A stretch of 64,000 nucleotides of DNA from Halodesulfovibrio sp. (lineage in GTDB: Bacteria; Desulfobacterota; Desulfovibrionia; Desulfovibrionales; Desulfovibrionaceae). Positions 18,184 through 26,996 of this stretch are shown here, in pieces (position 1 is the stretch's first letter; each line of letters begins with the position of its first letter). The position numbers and the translations under genes are program-made. The stretch covers positions 62,001 through 126,000 of the forward strand of contig NZ_JAOARI010000024.1 in the NCBI RefSeq assembly GCF_025210605.1, in the 5' to 3' direction. The notes below the pieces were generated by a model. The model searched no databases and was not told the DNA's origin. It saw nothing but the letters and a program-made list of their open reading frames with translations.

Positions 18184-18223
18184 TTGTCAGAAATATCTGA
18201 CAATAATTCAGAAAATTCTGAAT
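18184..18223. promoter_or_regulatory. Two tandem palindromes, probable activator-binding sites
   Basis: TTGTCAGAAATATCTGACAA (18184-18203) and ATTCAGAAAATTCTGAAT (18206-18223) are both perfect inverted repeats and share the core TCAGAA-N-ATTCTGA or a close variant. Their centres are 21 bp apart, two helical turns. They lie roughly 90-150 bp upstream of the -24/-12 element, the usual place for enhancer sites of sigma-54 activators, and in front of the kinase gene. Confidence 0.65.
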
Positions 18224-18256
18224 CGGCTGTCATATTTTTCTGAAGCAGGTGGTGCG

Positions 18257-20647
18257 GTGAAAACGAAAATTTTATTCTTTCCCGGTGTGGTGTTGCTGCT
18301 CTGGACAGGGCTGATAATTGCGTTGTTCAGCTGGTTTGTAATGGGCGAGCAGCAGCATATCGAACAGATCGCTTTGCGGCAGGCAAAGGCTTTTTTTAGT
18401 CAGGTTGTCACTGCACGAGAGTGGAATGCCATGCATGGCGGTGTGTATGTGGAAGTAACTGATACAGTGAAGCCTAATCCCTATTTGCAGGGGGAAGACA
18501 GAGATATTCTTACTGTAGACGGCAAGATGTTTACAAAGATTAATCCTGCTTACATGACCCGCCAGCTTTCAGAGATTTTATCCATTAGTTCTGGAGTGTC
18601 GTTTCATATCACCAGCCTTACCCCCAAGCGTGCAGCAAACGCTGCTGACGCGTGGGAAACGGCAGCACTTCGTAGTTTCGAAAAGGGAGCTGCTGAACAG
18701 TTTGAACTTCTTGATCGTGGTTCTGAGCATGCCACGTATCGGTATATGGCTCCCCTGTATGCTACATCTTCATGTATGCAATGCCATGGCGAAGCGGAAC
18801 AGCTTCCTGAAAATACGATTCGAGGTGGCATAAGTGTGTCAATTGCTGCGAATCCATTATGGGCTCTGGCAGATGCCAATCTAGACCGTATGGGGCTGGT
18901 ATTTCTTGTGGTCGGGATTACGGGGTTTGTAGGGTTTGGATATAGCGCAGTGCAGATTATTCGAAAACGCGATGAAGCTGAGACGGCTAGTCGAATTAAG
19001 TCAATGTTTCTTGCAAATATGAGTCACGACATGCGGACGCCACTTACCGGTATTATTGGCATGTCGGAACTTTTGCGCATTAAGCCGGAGCCGCACGAAC
19101 AGGAAGAATATGCATCGCTGTTGCAGCTGTCTGCCAGCAACCTGCTTGAAATTGTGAATGATATAACTGACTTTTCGCGTATTGAATCGGGAAGGATGGA
19201 GTTGAAGGAACGTCCTTTTGTGTTGAGCAGGCTTGTGCAGCAGAGTCTGGATATGGTGCGCTTTGCATGTTCCCGTAAGGATCTGACATTGGAAAGCATT
19301 ATAGGGGATGACGTTCCAGATCAACTGATTGGTGATGAGTTTCGCATACGCCAGATGCTTGGAAATTTGCTGGGCAACAGTGTGAAATTTACAAAGAGTG
19401 GTTCCGTTGTTTTGGAGATTCGGAGCAAAGGAATCCAAGACGGAGTTTGCATGCTCCGCTTTTCGGTACGCGATACGGGTATTGGAATTAAGCAATCCCA
19501 TCTTGATAGTATTTTCGATAGCTTTTCTCAGGGGGAAGCCGCACTTGAAGACGGGCGAATGGGAACTGGACTGGGGCTTTCGATTACCCGCCAGCTTACA
19601 TCAATGATGAACGGGCGCATATGGGTGAAAAGTAAACTTGGAGCCGGTTCGAACTTTACTTTTGAAATCCCACTTGCTTTGCCGGATGAAAAAGAGCGCA
19701 TTGCAGACAATGGCATCACCTGTGTGAGTGTTTTTGGCGAATCGACCTTGCCTGCTGGATTTACCATCCTTGCTGTAGACGATAATCCTTTGAATAGAGT
19801 GTATATTCAAAAAATTCTGGAAGCACACGGGCATACTGTATTGCTTGCAGAAGATGGTGAAAAGGCTCTATCTCTTTTGCAAAGCAGATGCGTGGACATA
19901 ATCTTTATGGATGTGCAAATGCCTGTAATGAATGGCATTGAAGCAACGGTGCAAATACGAACTAGAAGTGATCTTGCCGTTGCGGCGGATGTTCCCATTG
20001 TGGCGGTAACAGCATTTACCGTGGAAGGAGACAGGGAGCGTTTTTTACGGGCAGGTATGAATTATTATGTAAGCAAGCCGTTGCAGGCACAAAGCTTATT
20101 GAATGTGCTGGATGAAGTGTTTCGAGCATCATTACCCCTTGGTGGAAGCGATGTTGCAGTGTCACGGAAAGTGCATGAGGCGCAGGACAGGGCGGCGAGT
20201 GGGGAATTTGAACATCGGGAGGAAGCTTTGGTTCTTCTGGATAAAGAAAAAGCCATGGAGGCGATGGCGGGTAATGCAAGGTTGTTCACCATACTTTGCA
20301 CGAGCTTTTTACAGGAGTCAGTAGATAAAGAAGAGAGCCTAACACAGGCAGTAAGTTCCCACGATTGGAAAGCTGTTATGGTGGCTGCTCATGCTGTAAA
20401 GAACTCTGCCGGATTACTGTGCGCCAAGGCGTTACAAGAGGTTGCTGAACAGATCGAAACAGATTGCCGCATGATAGTAGAAGCACACGGTGGCTCTACT
20501 GACTCTATAGAGCCTGTATCGCAAGCGTACTCTGTGGAGAAGAAGCAGAGTGACGCTATTACGATTGCTGTTGCCAATTTTACGGTGATTATGGCTGAAA
20601 CCCGTGATGCTATTGCGGATGCAATACAGGAGAGTGAGCGTGGCTAA
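18257..20647 (+). CDS. Haem-binding hybrid histidine kinase (Tll0287-like sensor, REC, Hpt)
   Basis: 796 residues. Two membrane helices (about 5-28 and 207-230) bracket a periplasmic DUF3365/Tll0287-type domain with a CMQCH c-haem motif near residue 173. Then come a HisKA domain with NMSHDMRTPLTG (phospho-His about 257), a HATPase domain (DTGIGI, GTGLGLSI), a receiver with FMDVQMPVMNG (Asp about 552) and an Hpt domain with AAHAVKNSAG (His about 711). This gives a complete phosphorelay in one chain, sensing redox state or a haem ligand in the periplasm. GTG start preceded by AGGTGG. Its stop overlaps the sigma-54 regulator by 8 bases. Confidence 0.92.
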   Translation: MKTKILFFPGVVLLLWTGLIIALFSWFVMGEQQHIEQIALRQAKAFFSQVVTAREWNAMHGGVYVEVTDTVKPNPYLQGEDRDILTVDGKMFTKINPAYMTRQLSEILSISSGVSFHITSLTPKRAANAADAWETAALRSFEKGAAEQFELLDRGSEHATYRYMAPLYATSSCMQCHGEAEQLPENTIRGGISVSIAANPLWALADANLDRMGLVFLVVGITGFVGFGYSAVQIIRKRDEAETASRIKSMFLANMSHDMRTPLTGIIGMSELLRIKPEPHEQEEYASLLQLSASNLLEIVNDITDFSRIESGRMELKERPFVLSRLVQQSLDMVRFACSRKDLTLESIIGDDVPDQLIGDEFRIRQMLGNLLGNSVKFTKSGSVVLEIRSKGIQDGVCMLRFSVRDTGIGIKQSHLDSIFDSFSQGEAALEDGRMGTGLGLSITRQLTSMMNGRIWVKSKLGAGSNFTFEIPLALPDEKERIADNGITCVSVFGESTLPAGFTILAVDDNPLNRVYIQKILEAHGHTVLLAEDGEKALSLLQSRCVDIIFMDVQMPVMNGIEATVQIRTRSDLAVAADVPIVAVTAFTVEGDRERFLRAGMNYYVSKPLQAQSLLNVLDEVFRASLPLGGSDVAVSRKVHEAQDRAASGEFEHREEALVLLDKEKAMEAMAGNARLFTILCTSFLQESVDKEESLTQAVSSHDWKAVMVAAHAVKNSAGLLCAKALQEVAEQIETDCRMIVEAHGGSTDSIEPVSQAYSVEKKQSDAITIAVANFTVIMAETRDAIADAIQESERG

Positions 20648-22091
20648 AATTCTTGTTGTTGATGATGAATTGTTGATTCGCACGATGCTGTCTGAAGTCA
20701 TAAGCTCGTTAGGGCATGAGGTTGTCGTAAAAGAAAATCTTACACAGGGATTGGCAGCAGCAAAGCAGACCTGTTTTGATGTTATTTACCTTGATGTTCT
20801 TTTACCAGATGGCAATGGGCTGGAGTCCATTAATGATATCCGTCTTGTTTCTTCCAGTCCGGAATTGATTATCATGACAGGGCATGCCACGCCGGATGAT
20901 GCAGAGGTGGCTGTACGGCATGGTGTATGGGAGTATCTACGCAAGCCCTTCACTGTTGAGCACATTGTCCGGTCACTTACCCGTGTTGTTGCTTTTCGAG
21001 AACAAAAGCGCCAACAGATGAAGTCATCGCTAAAGCGTGATGCTATTGTGGGGAATAGTCCGGCGTTAATGCAAGCTCTTGATCTTGTGGCACAGGCTGC
21101 ATCCACTTCTGTAAATACGTTGGTTCAGGGAAAGACAGGCACAGGAAAAGAACTTTTCAGCCGCGCTATTCATGATAATAGCTGTCGGTCAGATAAGCCT
21201 TTTGTTGCGCTGGATTGTGCTTCATTTACAGAAAATTTGTTGGAGAGCCATCTGTTCGGGCATAAAAAAGGCGCTTTCACCGGCGCTACGGCAGATCGGG
21301 AAGGCGTATTACAGGCTGCGGATGGCGGTACTCTGTTTCTTGATGAAATAGGTGAATTGCCCATGCAGCAGCAGAGTGCTTTTTTGCGGGTGCTCGAAAC
21401 AAAGCGGTTTCGTCCGGTAGGTTCTACCAAAGAGATAACAAGTGATTTTAGGTTAGTTGCCGCAACGAATAAAGATTTGTGGGAAATGGTTCGCTTGGGG
21501 TTGTTTCGTGAGGATTTGCTTTACCGCCTGCGGGGGCTGTCGATTACATTACCACCATTGCGGGAGAGAAAAGAAGATTTACCAGAACTGGTCGAGTGGT
21601 GGTTTTCTGCACGCGGGAATGGACAGGGATTTGGAAATAAGGTTGTGTCAGACGATTTTATGGAAACAATCATGACATACAACTGGCCGGGGAATGTTCG
21701 TGAATTTATCCATAGTATGGACAGGGCTTGCACAGCCGCAGGGCAAGAGGAGGTACTGTACAGTACACATTTACCAATGGAGTTACGAGTACGTGTTGCC
21801 CGTGCGGAAACCGATAAACAGCTTGGCAAAAGCGTTAGCGTGCCGGATGTAGAACAAGTATCCGTAACGCAAGGAAACAAACATGTTGCGGCGATACCTG
21901 CGGACTTTAATCAAGCTGGTTCTGATTTTGTCCCCCAACCATTAAAAGAGTACAGGTTGGCTAAAGAGAAAGAGTATATCGAGGGTTTGCTCAGCTATAC
22001 TAACGGTGACATTAAGCAGGCACACAGACTTGCTGGAGTTTCTCGCGGACACTTATATGAGCTTATGAAAAAGCATAATTGTTCCAAATAA
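20640..22091 (+). CDS. Sigma-54-dependent response regulator
   Basis: 483 residues. A receiver (ILVVDDELLIRTM, phospho-Asp in YLDVLLPDG) is followed by an AAA+ domain with Walker A GKTGTGKE, the sigma-54-contacting KKGAFTGA, Walker B LFLDEIGEL and the arginine-finger region, then a Fis-type helix-turn-helix at the C-terminus (DIKQAHRLAGVSRGHLYELM). The start is the GTG at 20640, 8 bases inside the kinase gene, with CAGGAGAG upstream. It is the natural output of the haem sensor kinase and the predicted activator of the divergent NapC-HAO operon. Confidence 0.92.
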   Translation: MAKILVVDDELLIRTMLSEVISSLGHEVVVKENLTQGLAAAKQTCFDVIYLDVLLPDGNGLESINDIRLVSSSPELIIMTGHATPDDAEVAVRHGVWEYLRKPFTVEHIVRSLTRVVAFREQKRQQMKSSLKRDAIVGNSPALMQALDLVAQAASTSVNTLVQGKTGTGKELFSRAIHDNSCRSDKPFVALDCASFTENLLESHLFGHKKGAFTGATADREGVLQAADGGTLFLDEIGELPMQQQSAFLRVLETKRFRPVGSTKEITSDFRLVAATNKDLWEMVRLGLFREDLLYRLRGLSITLPPLRERKEDLPELVEWWFSARGNGQGFGNKVVSDDFMETIMTYNWPGNVREFIHSMDRACTAAGQEEVLYSTHLPMELRVRVARAETDKQLGKSVSVPDVEQVSVTQGNKHVAAIPADFNQAGSDFVPQPLKEYRLAKEKEYIEGLLSYTNGDIKQAHRLAGVSRGHLYELMKKHNCSK

Positions 22092-22136
22092 TTGTACAAG
22101 CATATTCAGTTAGTAAGCACACCGTTGCGTGCGCGG

Positions 22137-22160
22137 TCTTTTGATAAATAAATCAAAAGA
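22137..22160. promoter_or_regulatory. Palindrome upstream of the cytochrome P460 gene
   Basis: TCTTTTGAT and ATCAAAAGA form a perfect 9-bp inverted repeat around AAATAA. The TTGAT...ATCAA core resembles CRP/FNR-type operators but the spacer is six bases, not four. It lies about 100 bp before the P460 start and 46 bp after the regulator gene, so it could be an operator or an mRNA 3'-end hairpin. Confidence 0.4.
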
Positions 22161-22260
22161 ATAGCGTCTATACTTTCCTAAATACTTGAATGACAGTGGG
22201 TTAGGGTAAGATACTCTAGGTACATAACTGTAATGACAGGTTGTAACCAAGGAGTAGCCC

Positions 22261-22863
22261 GTGGGGAAATCCATACGGAATATCCGAATAGTATTATTGC
22301 TTGTGTGTGGAGCAGCTCTTTTGGCTTGTCCTGCGTTGGCTGTGTATGACGAAAAGGAAGGAACTTCAACGCAGGAAGAGTGGGAAAAAGCATTCAAAGA
22401 GTGGGACAGCGCACGGCAGGTTTGGCATGAACCGAAGGAAGCTCCTAATAAAATGCCGTTTCCAGATAGTTACCGTGATTGGAATGTGTTAAGCGTTTCC
22501 TACCGTGAAGACAAGGAGTCTTTACGAGTGATAATGGGTAATGACGTGGCAATGCTTGCAGCGCGGAATAAATATTTTCCACCATGGCCTGAGGGGACAA
22601 TTTTAGTAAAAGTGCTTTGGCGGCAACGCAGGCTACCCACATGGCCGGAGGCGTTGGTTCCGGCAGAGCTTATTGCAATCGCTATGATGTATAAACAGAG
22701 AGAGCAATATGCCGATACGCTGGGCTGGGGATTTTCCGTGTGGAATAGATTGAAGCGTACATTACCTGAAGATTTTGACGCAACTGTGGAAGAGTGTGTT
22801 GAATGTCATGCTCCGTTGAAAAAAAGTGATTATGTGTTCACCATGCCCGCTATCTTGCCGTAA
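22261..22863 (+). CDS. Cytochrome P460 family protein
   Basis: 200 residues with a signal peptide ending near ACPALA. A single c-haem motif CVECH lies near the C-terminus, followed by APLKKSDYVFT, and WPEGTILVKVLW lies centrally with a Lys in the position where P460 proteins have the haem cross-linking Lys. This layout fits the cytochrome P460 family, small periplasmic enzymes that oxidise hydroxylamine or bind NO. The GTG start has AAGGAG 6 bases upstream. Position after the sigma-54 regulator ties it to the same nitrogen-stress module. Assignment rests on motif pattern and context, not alignment. Confidence 0.72.
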   Translation: MGKSIRNIRIVLLLVCGAALLACPALAVYDEKEGTSTQEEWEKAFKEWDSARQVWHEPKEAPNKMPFPDSYRDWNVLSVSYREDKESLRVIMGNDVAMLAARNKYFPPWPEGTILVKVLWRQRRLPTWPEALVPAELIAIAMMYKQREQYADTLGWGFSVWNRLKRTLPEDFDATVEECVECHAPLKKSDYVFTMPAILP

Positions 22864-22927
22864 CGGGAGTAGGTTATGTACGCAGAAGCGACAGGCGTAG
22901 CACTGTTGCATAGCACAATTGAATAAT

Positions 22928-22960
22928 AAAAAGAGCAGGTGAGTATCTGCTCTTTTTTTT
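22928..22960 (+). terminator. Rho-independent terminator after the P460 gene
   Basis: AAAAAGAGCAG pairs with CTGCTCTTTTT around an 8-base loop and continues into further T, 65 bp after the stop codon. Confidence 0.9.
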
Positions 22961-23053
22961 GTCAGGCTTTCGCGGTATGAATTAATGGCAGTATGTTCAG
23001 CTTTGCCGTGCAATATATGGCAGCGCTGCGTATTTGCTATAGGGAGCGTATAT

Positions 23054-24388
23054 ATGCGTTTTAACGCTAAAGACAGTGTTGTTATTGAAAATATTTGTAT
23101 AGCTGGTGCGCTGTTCTGCCTTGTGTTGGGTGGAACTCTCTACTTGCTTGATGCTGTGGTCGCTAGTGGCTGGGCACTTGCAATGTTGTGTATGTTTCCG
23201 GCAGGTCTTTTAGGAGTTGTTTTTGCGTTGCATAGAAAGCTGCGAAGCGATGCTCTTGAACAATGCAATCGTGTTCTGTGTGAGCTTGCAGAAACAAAAT
23301 TAACGGTGCATACACTGCGACGCAACAAGGCGTTAATGCAATCAGTTTTTAATGCTTCAAATAATATATATTATGTGTTTGATACGCTTTTTGTATGCCA
23401 GAACGTAATAACTTCCAGAGAAGATTTGTTAGAATTTTGTCATGCAACAGATCCTTCCGGACAACGATTAGAAGAGCTTTTTGCCAAGAACTTCTCAGGA
23501 AGAATTAGAGGTGCGTTGCTGGATAGTTTAAAGAGAAACCGACAGCAAAGTATAGAGTACAGCATTGAAAACAACGGCAAAGAGCGTTGGCTGGAAGGGC
23601 GGGCTTTAGCATTGCCGCAAAGTGGGTGCGGTGCACGTCTTGTTGTGTGGATCGCACGGGATATTACAGAAGAAAAATGTAATCGTGAAGCAGTGCGGGT
23701 GCTTTCGACTCGGCTGGCATTATCCGAAGAGCAGCAGCGTCGTAGAATTGCCGTGGAGTTGCATGACAGTTTGGGGCAGATTCTGGCAATCGTGAAAATG
23801 CGCCTCAATCTTTTGGGAAGATATTTAAAAGATGGCGATGAGCGGAAGTTGCATGATGCTGTGATGGAGCAGCTTGGTAGTGGCATTGAATTGACTCGAA
23901 CCCTTGTATGGGAACTGAGCCCACCAACATTGTACGCGCTGGGGCTTGTTTCTGCTGTTGAGTGGCTTGGTGAAAAATACGCCAAGGAGCATGACATTGC
24001 ATTTTCTGTGGAAGATAAGATGCAATGTTGCATTTGGGGAAGCGATTTTAAAATTATGATGTTCCGTATCGTTCGGGAACTCATGGCAAATGTGGTGAAA
24101 CATGCAAACGCAACATCCTGTGTTATTACGTTTACAAGCGATTCGGAAGGCGTAAGCATAACGGTTAATGACAACGGTAAAGGCTTCCCTGAAGGAACAG
24201 TGCAGAAAGGGCTGCAAAAAGGGTTTGGGTTGTTGACTATCCAAGAGTCTGTGTATCACCTTGGTGGGGATGTGCAATATACGTCAAACGGGGTTGGCGG
24301 TAGTGTGCGCATTGATTTTCCTTTCAAACAAATAGCGCCGGTTTCAGAATTTCAAACAGGCGCTGCTACGGGAACGTATGATGGATAA
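23054..24388 (+). CDS. NarX-like sensor histidine kinase (HisKA_3 family)
   Basis: 444 residues. Two adjacent hydrophobic helices near the N-terminus anchor it with almost no periplasmic loop, then a PAS-like region (about 85-200), a HisKA_3 dimerisation domain with RRIAVELHDSLGQ (phospho-His about 237) and a short HATPase domain (NVVKHANATS, NDNGKGFPEG, GFGLLTIQE). This is the NarX/DegS/UhpB kinase class that pairs with LuxR-type regulators. The start is the ATG at 23054, 7 bases after AGGGAG. It overlaps the regulator gene by 11 bases. The signal sensed is unknown; the PAS region suggests a cytoplasmic ligand. Confidence 0.9.
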   Translation: MRFNAKDSVVIENICIAGALFCLVLGGTLYLLDAVVASGWALAMLCMFPAGLLGVVFALHRKLRSDALEQCNRVLCELAETKLTVHTLRRNKALMQSVFNASNNIYYVFDTLFVCQNVITSREDLLEFCHATDPSGQRLEELFAKNFSGRIRGALLDSLKRNRQQSIEYSIENNGKERWLEGRALALPQSGCGARLVVWIARDITEEKCNREAVRVLSTRLALSEEQQRRRIAVELHDSLGQILAIVKMRLNLLGRYLKDGDERKLHDAVMEQLGSGIELTRTLVWELSPPTLYALGLVSAVEWLGEKYAKEHDIAFSVEDKMQCCIWGSDFKIMMFRIVRELMANVVKHANATSCVITFTSDSEGVSITVNDNGKGFPEGTVQKGLQKGFGLLTIQESVYHLGGDVQYTSNGVGGSVRIDFPFKQIAPVSEFQTGAATGTYDG

Positions 24389-25031
24389 AACAATTCGCGT
24401 TGTCATTGCTGACGACCATAAAGTCTTTTTAGAAGGGCTTTGTTCGTTGGTAAAAGATGAAAGCGACATTGAAATTGTGGGTAAAGCGGCAAGCGGGGTA
24501 GAGCTTTTAGAGCTTGTAGATACACTGCGTCCAGATGTGGTTATCTCAGATATAAGTATGCCGGATATGAACGGAATTGTTGCCGCGCAAAAAATAACTC
24601 AGGATTTTCCTGATACGCGCATTATCGCGCTTTCTATGCATAAAGATAGGCAGTTTGTGCGGGAAATTCTTAAAACAAACGCCTACGGATTCTTGCTGAA
24701 AGATTGTTGTTTCGATGAGTTAGCGAATGCTGTACGTGCTGCGATGGCTGGAGAAATCTGTTTGAGTGAGCCTCTTAGGGATTCTGTAGTGATGGACTAT
24801 ATCGGTACGCTACGTAATCCAAAGGATGAAGAGGTTGCTTTATCTGTACGTGAGAGTGAAGTGCTTAAATTAATTGCCGAAGGTAATAGTACTAAAGAGG
24901 TTGCAGAGCAGTTGTGCATCAGTGCTAAAACTGTTGAAACGCATCGCAGGCAGATTATGCAAAAAACAAAGTACTCTAATATTGCAGAGCTTACAAAGTA
25001 CGCAATTCGCTGTGGATTAACTACTGTTTAA
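24378..25031 (+). CDS. NarL/LuxR-family response regulator
   Basis: 217 residues: receiver domain with VVIADDHKVFLEGL and phospho-acceptor in DVVISDISMPDMNG, conserved Lys in GFLLKDC, then a LuxR helix-turn-helix (SVRESEVLKLIAEGNSTKEVAEQL, SAKTVETHRRQIMQK). It overlaps the kinase gene, so both are made together. NarL-type regulators bind DNA as dimers after phosphorylation and control genes for alternative electron acceptors. The following aldehyde oxidoreductase is separated by 159 bp and may or may not be a target. Confidence 0.92.
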   Translation: MMDKTIRVVIADDHKVFLEGLCSLVKDESDIEIVGKAASGVELLELVDTLRPDVVISDISMPDMNGIVAAQKITQDFPDTRIIALSMHKDRQFVREILKTNAYGFLLKDCCFDELANAVRAAMAGEICLSEPLRDSVVMDYIGTLRNPKDEEVALSVRESEVLKLIAEGNSTKEVAEQLCISAKTVETHRRQIMQKTKYSNIAELTKYAIRCGLTTV

Positions 25032-25190
25032 ACGCTCAAACAATATATTGGAAAATCAGAGGGATAAGGATAATCCTTAGAGGTATTCTACCTTTTCCCG
25101 ATTGAGAGCTGTGTTGGTTCAATTTATATATAAATTCCTTAATGGCATTAATCCTCCGGTGGAAGCCGAAGCAATATAAGGAGTTTCATA

Positions 25191-26915
25191 ATGAGAATTC
25201 TCAGAATTAACACTCGTACTCAAGAGTACGCATTTGAAGAACTTGGTGAATACGTAGGGCTTGGTGGGCGCGCGTTTACATCTCGTGTAATTAACAAAGA
25301 AGTTCCAGCAGATTGCCATGCGCTTTCCGCAGAAAACAAGCTCGTTTTTGCTTCCGGTGTGCTTGCGTGCACAAATGCTGCTAACTCTGGTCGTCTTTCT
25401 GTTGGTGCAAAATCACCACTCACTGGCGGCATCAAAGAAAGTAACTCTGGCGGTCAGTTTGCAAATCAAATGGGTAAAATGGATCTTCAGGCAATTATCT
25501 TTGAAGATAAGCCGGAAGATGACACAGAGTTCGTAAATATTTTTATTTCTAAAGATGAAGTAACATTTTCTTCCGCAGCAGACCTTGTTGGTATGAAAAA
25601 CTACCCTGCACAGGAAAAGTTGCAAGAAAAGTTCGGCGAAAAAGCTGTTACTTGTCTTTGTGGTCCTGCTGGTGAGCACTGCATGCAGGCTGCAACCATT
25701 CAATTCTCAGACCCTGAAGGGCTTCCGACTCGTTCAGCTGGTCGTGGTGGTATGGGCGCTGTTCTTGGTTCTAAAAAAATTAAATCCGTTATTCTCGACC
25801 CAGCTGTAAAAGGCAAAGTGGTTATGGGTGATGTAGAAGGGTTTAAAGCAGCGCGTAAAGAATGGACAGACATTCTTCGTAGCCATCCTGTAACCAGCGA
25901 AGGGCTTCCTGCATTCGGTACTGCTATTCTCGTTAACATTGTAAACGAAGCAGGCGCATTGCCGACTAAAAACTTCCGTGATGGTCGTTTTGAAAATGCA
26001 GAGAAAATTTCCGGTGAAACACTTGCTGATACTATCACTAAAAGAGATGGTAAAGTGTCTCATGGGTGTCATACTGGTTGTATTATCCAGTGCTCACAGG
26101 TGTACAACGATAAAAACGGCAAAATGCTTACCACAGGTTTTGAATACGAAACCATCTGGGGCTTCGGTGCACACCTGCTTATTGACGACCTTGATCTTAT
26201 TGCAACAATGGACCGTACTTGTGATGAAATTGGTATGGATACCATTGAAATGGCAAGCTCTCTTGCAATGGCAATGGAAGGTGGTCTTATTGCATGGGGT
26301 GATGGTCCGGCAGCTCTGGAATACCTCCAGAAAGTTGGTACAGGTGACCCTGTAGGTCGTATCCTCGGCAACGGTGCAGGCTTTACAGCAGCAGCGTTCG
26401 GTGTTGACCGTATCCCTACTGTTAAAAACCAGTCCATGCCAGCATATGACCCGCGTGCGGTAAAAGGTGTTGGTGTTACATATGCGACTACTCCAATGGG
26501 CGCCGACCATACAGCTGGCTACGGTGTTTGCCAGAACGTGCTTAAATGCGGCGGTGATGTTGATGGTCATGCTAAAGACGGTAACATCGAAGTTTCCAAG
26601 AACCTTCAGATTGCAACCGCAGCTGTTGACTCACTCGGTCTTTGTCTCTTCGTTGCGTTTGCTGTTCTTGATGACGAGCGCGGTGTTCCGTGCATGGCTA
26701 AACTCGTTTCTGGTTTGCTCGGAGAAGAATACAGCGTGGATGATGTGGTAAATCTTGGTGTTGGTGCACTGCAAGATGAGCTTGACTTTAACCGTCGTGC
26801 TGGCTTTACCGATAAAGACGATCAGCTTCCCCGTTGGTTTACAGAAGAAGCTCTTCCACCTCATAACGTAAAATGGGACTTCACAACTGAAGAACTTCAA
26901 GATGCAAAAGTCTAA
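25191..26915 (+). CDS. aor: Aldehyde:ferredoxin oxidoreductase (tungsten/molybdenum)
   Basis: 574 residues, typical for AOR. The N-terminal domain has YVGLGGRAFTSRVI and SGRLSVGAKSPLTGGIKES, the pterin-binding block. The [4Fe-4S] ligands are SHGCHTGCIIQC (Cys about 292, 296, 300) and the distal Cys in DSLGLCLF. The enzyme oxidises aldehydes to acids, reducing ferredoxin, or works in reverse; the cofactor is a tungsto- or molybdo-bispterin. It is cytoplasmic. AGGAG lies 7 bases before the ATG. It is a single-gene unit with its own terminator; no cofactor or ferredoxin gene is adjacent. Confidence 0.93.
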   Translation: MRILRINTRTQEYAFEELGEYVGLGGRAFTSRVINKEVPADCHALSAENKLVFASGVLACTNAANSGRLSVGAKSPLTGGIKESNSGGQFANQMGKMDLQAIIFEDKPEDDTEFVNIFISKDEVTFSSAADLVGMKNYPAQEKLQEKFGEKAVTCLCGPAGEHCMQAATIQFSDPEGLPTRSAGRGGMGAVLGSKKIKSVILDPAVKGKVVMGDVEGFKAARKEWTDILRSHPVTSEGLPAFGTAILVNIVNEAGALPTKNFRDGRFENAEKISGETLADTITKRDGKVSHGCHTGCIIQCSQVYNDKNGKMLTTGFEYETIWGFGAHLLIDDLDLIATMDRTCDEIGMDTIEMASSLAMAMEGGLIAWGDGPAALEYLQKVGTGDPVGRILGNGAGFTAAAFGVDRIPTVKNQSMPAYDPRAVKGVGVTYATTPMGADHTAGYGVCQNVLKCGGDVDGHAKDGNIEVSKNLQIATAAVDSLGLCLFVAFAVLDDERGVPCMAKLVSGLLGEEYSVDDVVNLGVGALQDELDFNRRAGFTDKDDQLPRWFTEEALPPHNVKWDFTTEELQDAKV

Positions 26916-26944
26916 TACCTGCATTACGCAATCATAGAGAATAA

Positions 26945-26981
26945 AAAACGCCGGAGGAAAAATCCTTCGGCGTTTTCGTTT
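26945..26981. terminator. Bidirectional terminator between aor and glutamate decarboxylase
   Basis: A 14-bp stem with one G-T pair (AAAACGCCGGAGGA / TCCTTCGGCGTTTT) and an AAAA loop, T-rich on both exits. It serves aor on the plus strand and the convergent decarboxylase on the minus strand. Confidence 0.9.
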
Positions 26982-26996
26982 TTATGAATATGTCTA

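Noticed and set aside
22137-22160. Reading this palindrome as a canonical FNR or HcpR site
   Set aside because: The TTGAT/ATCAA halves are separated by six bases, not the four of FNR, and the HcpR-type TTGAC/GTCAA halves are absent.
23440-24174. A 244-codon antisense frame opposite the NarX-like kinase
   Set aside because: The plus-strand frame has complete HisKA_3 and ATPase motifs; the antisense product is Ser-rich and matches nothing.
25032-25190. Possible molybdenum/tungsten cofactor riboswitch upstream of aor
   Set aside because: There is a short TAAGGA/TCCTTA hairpin and a CCGG-rich patch, but not the multi-stem layout of the Moco motif.
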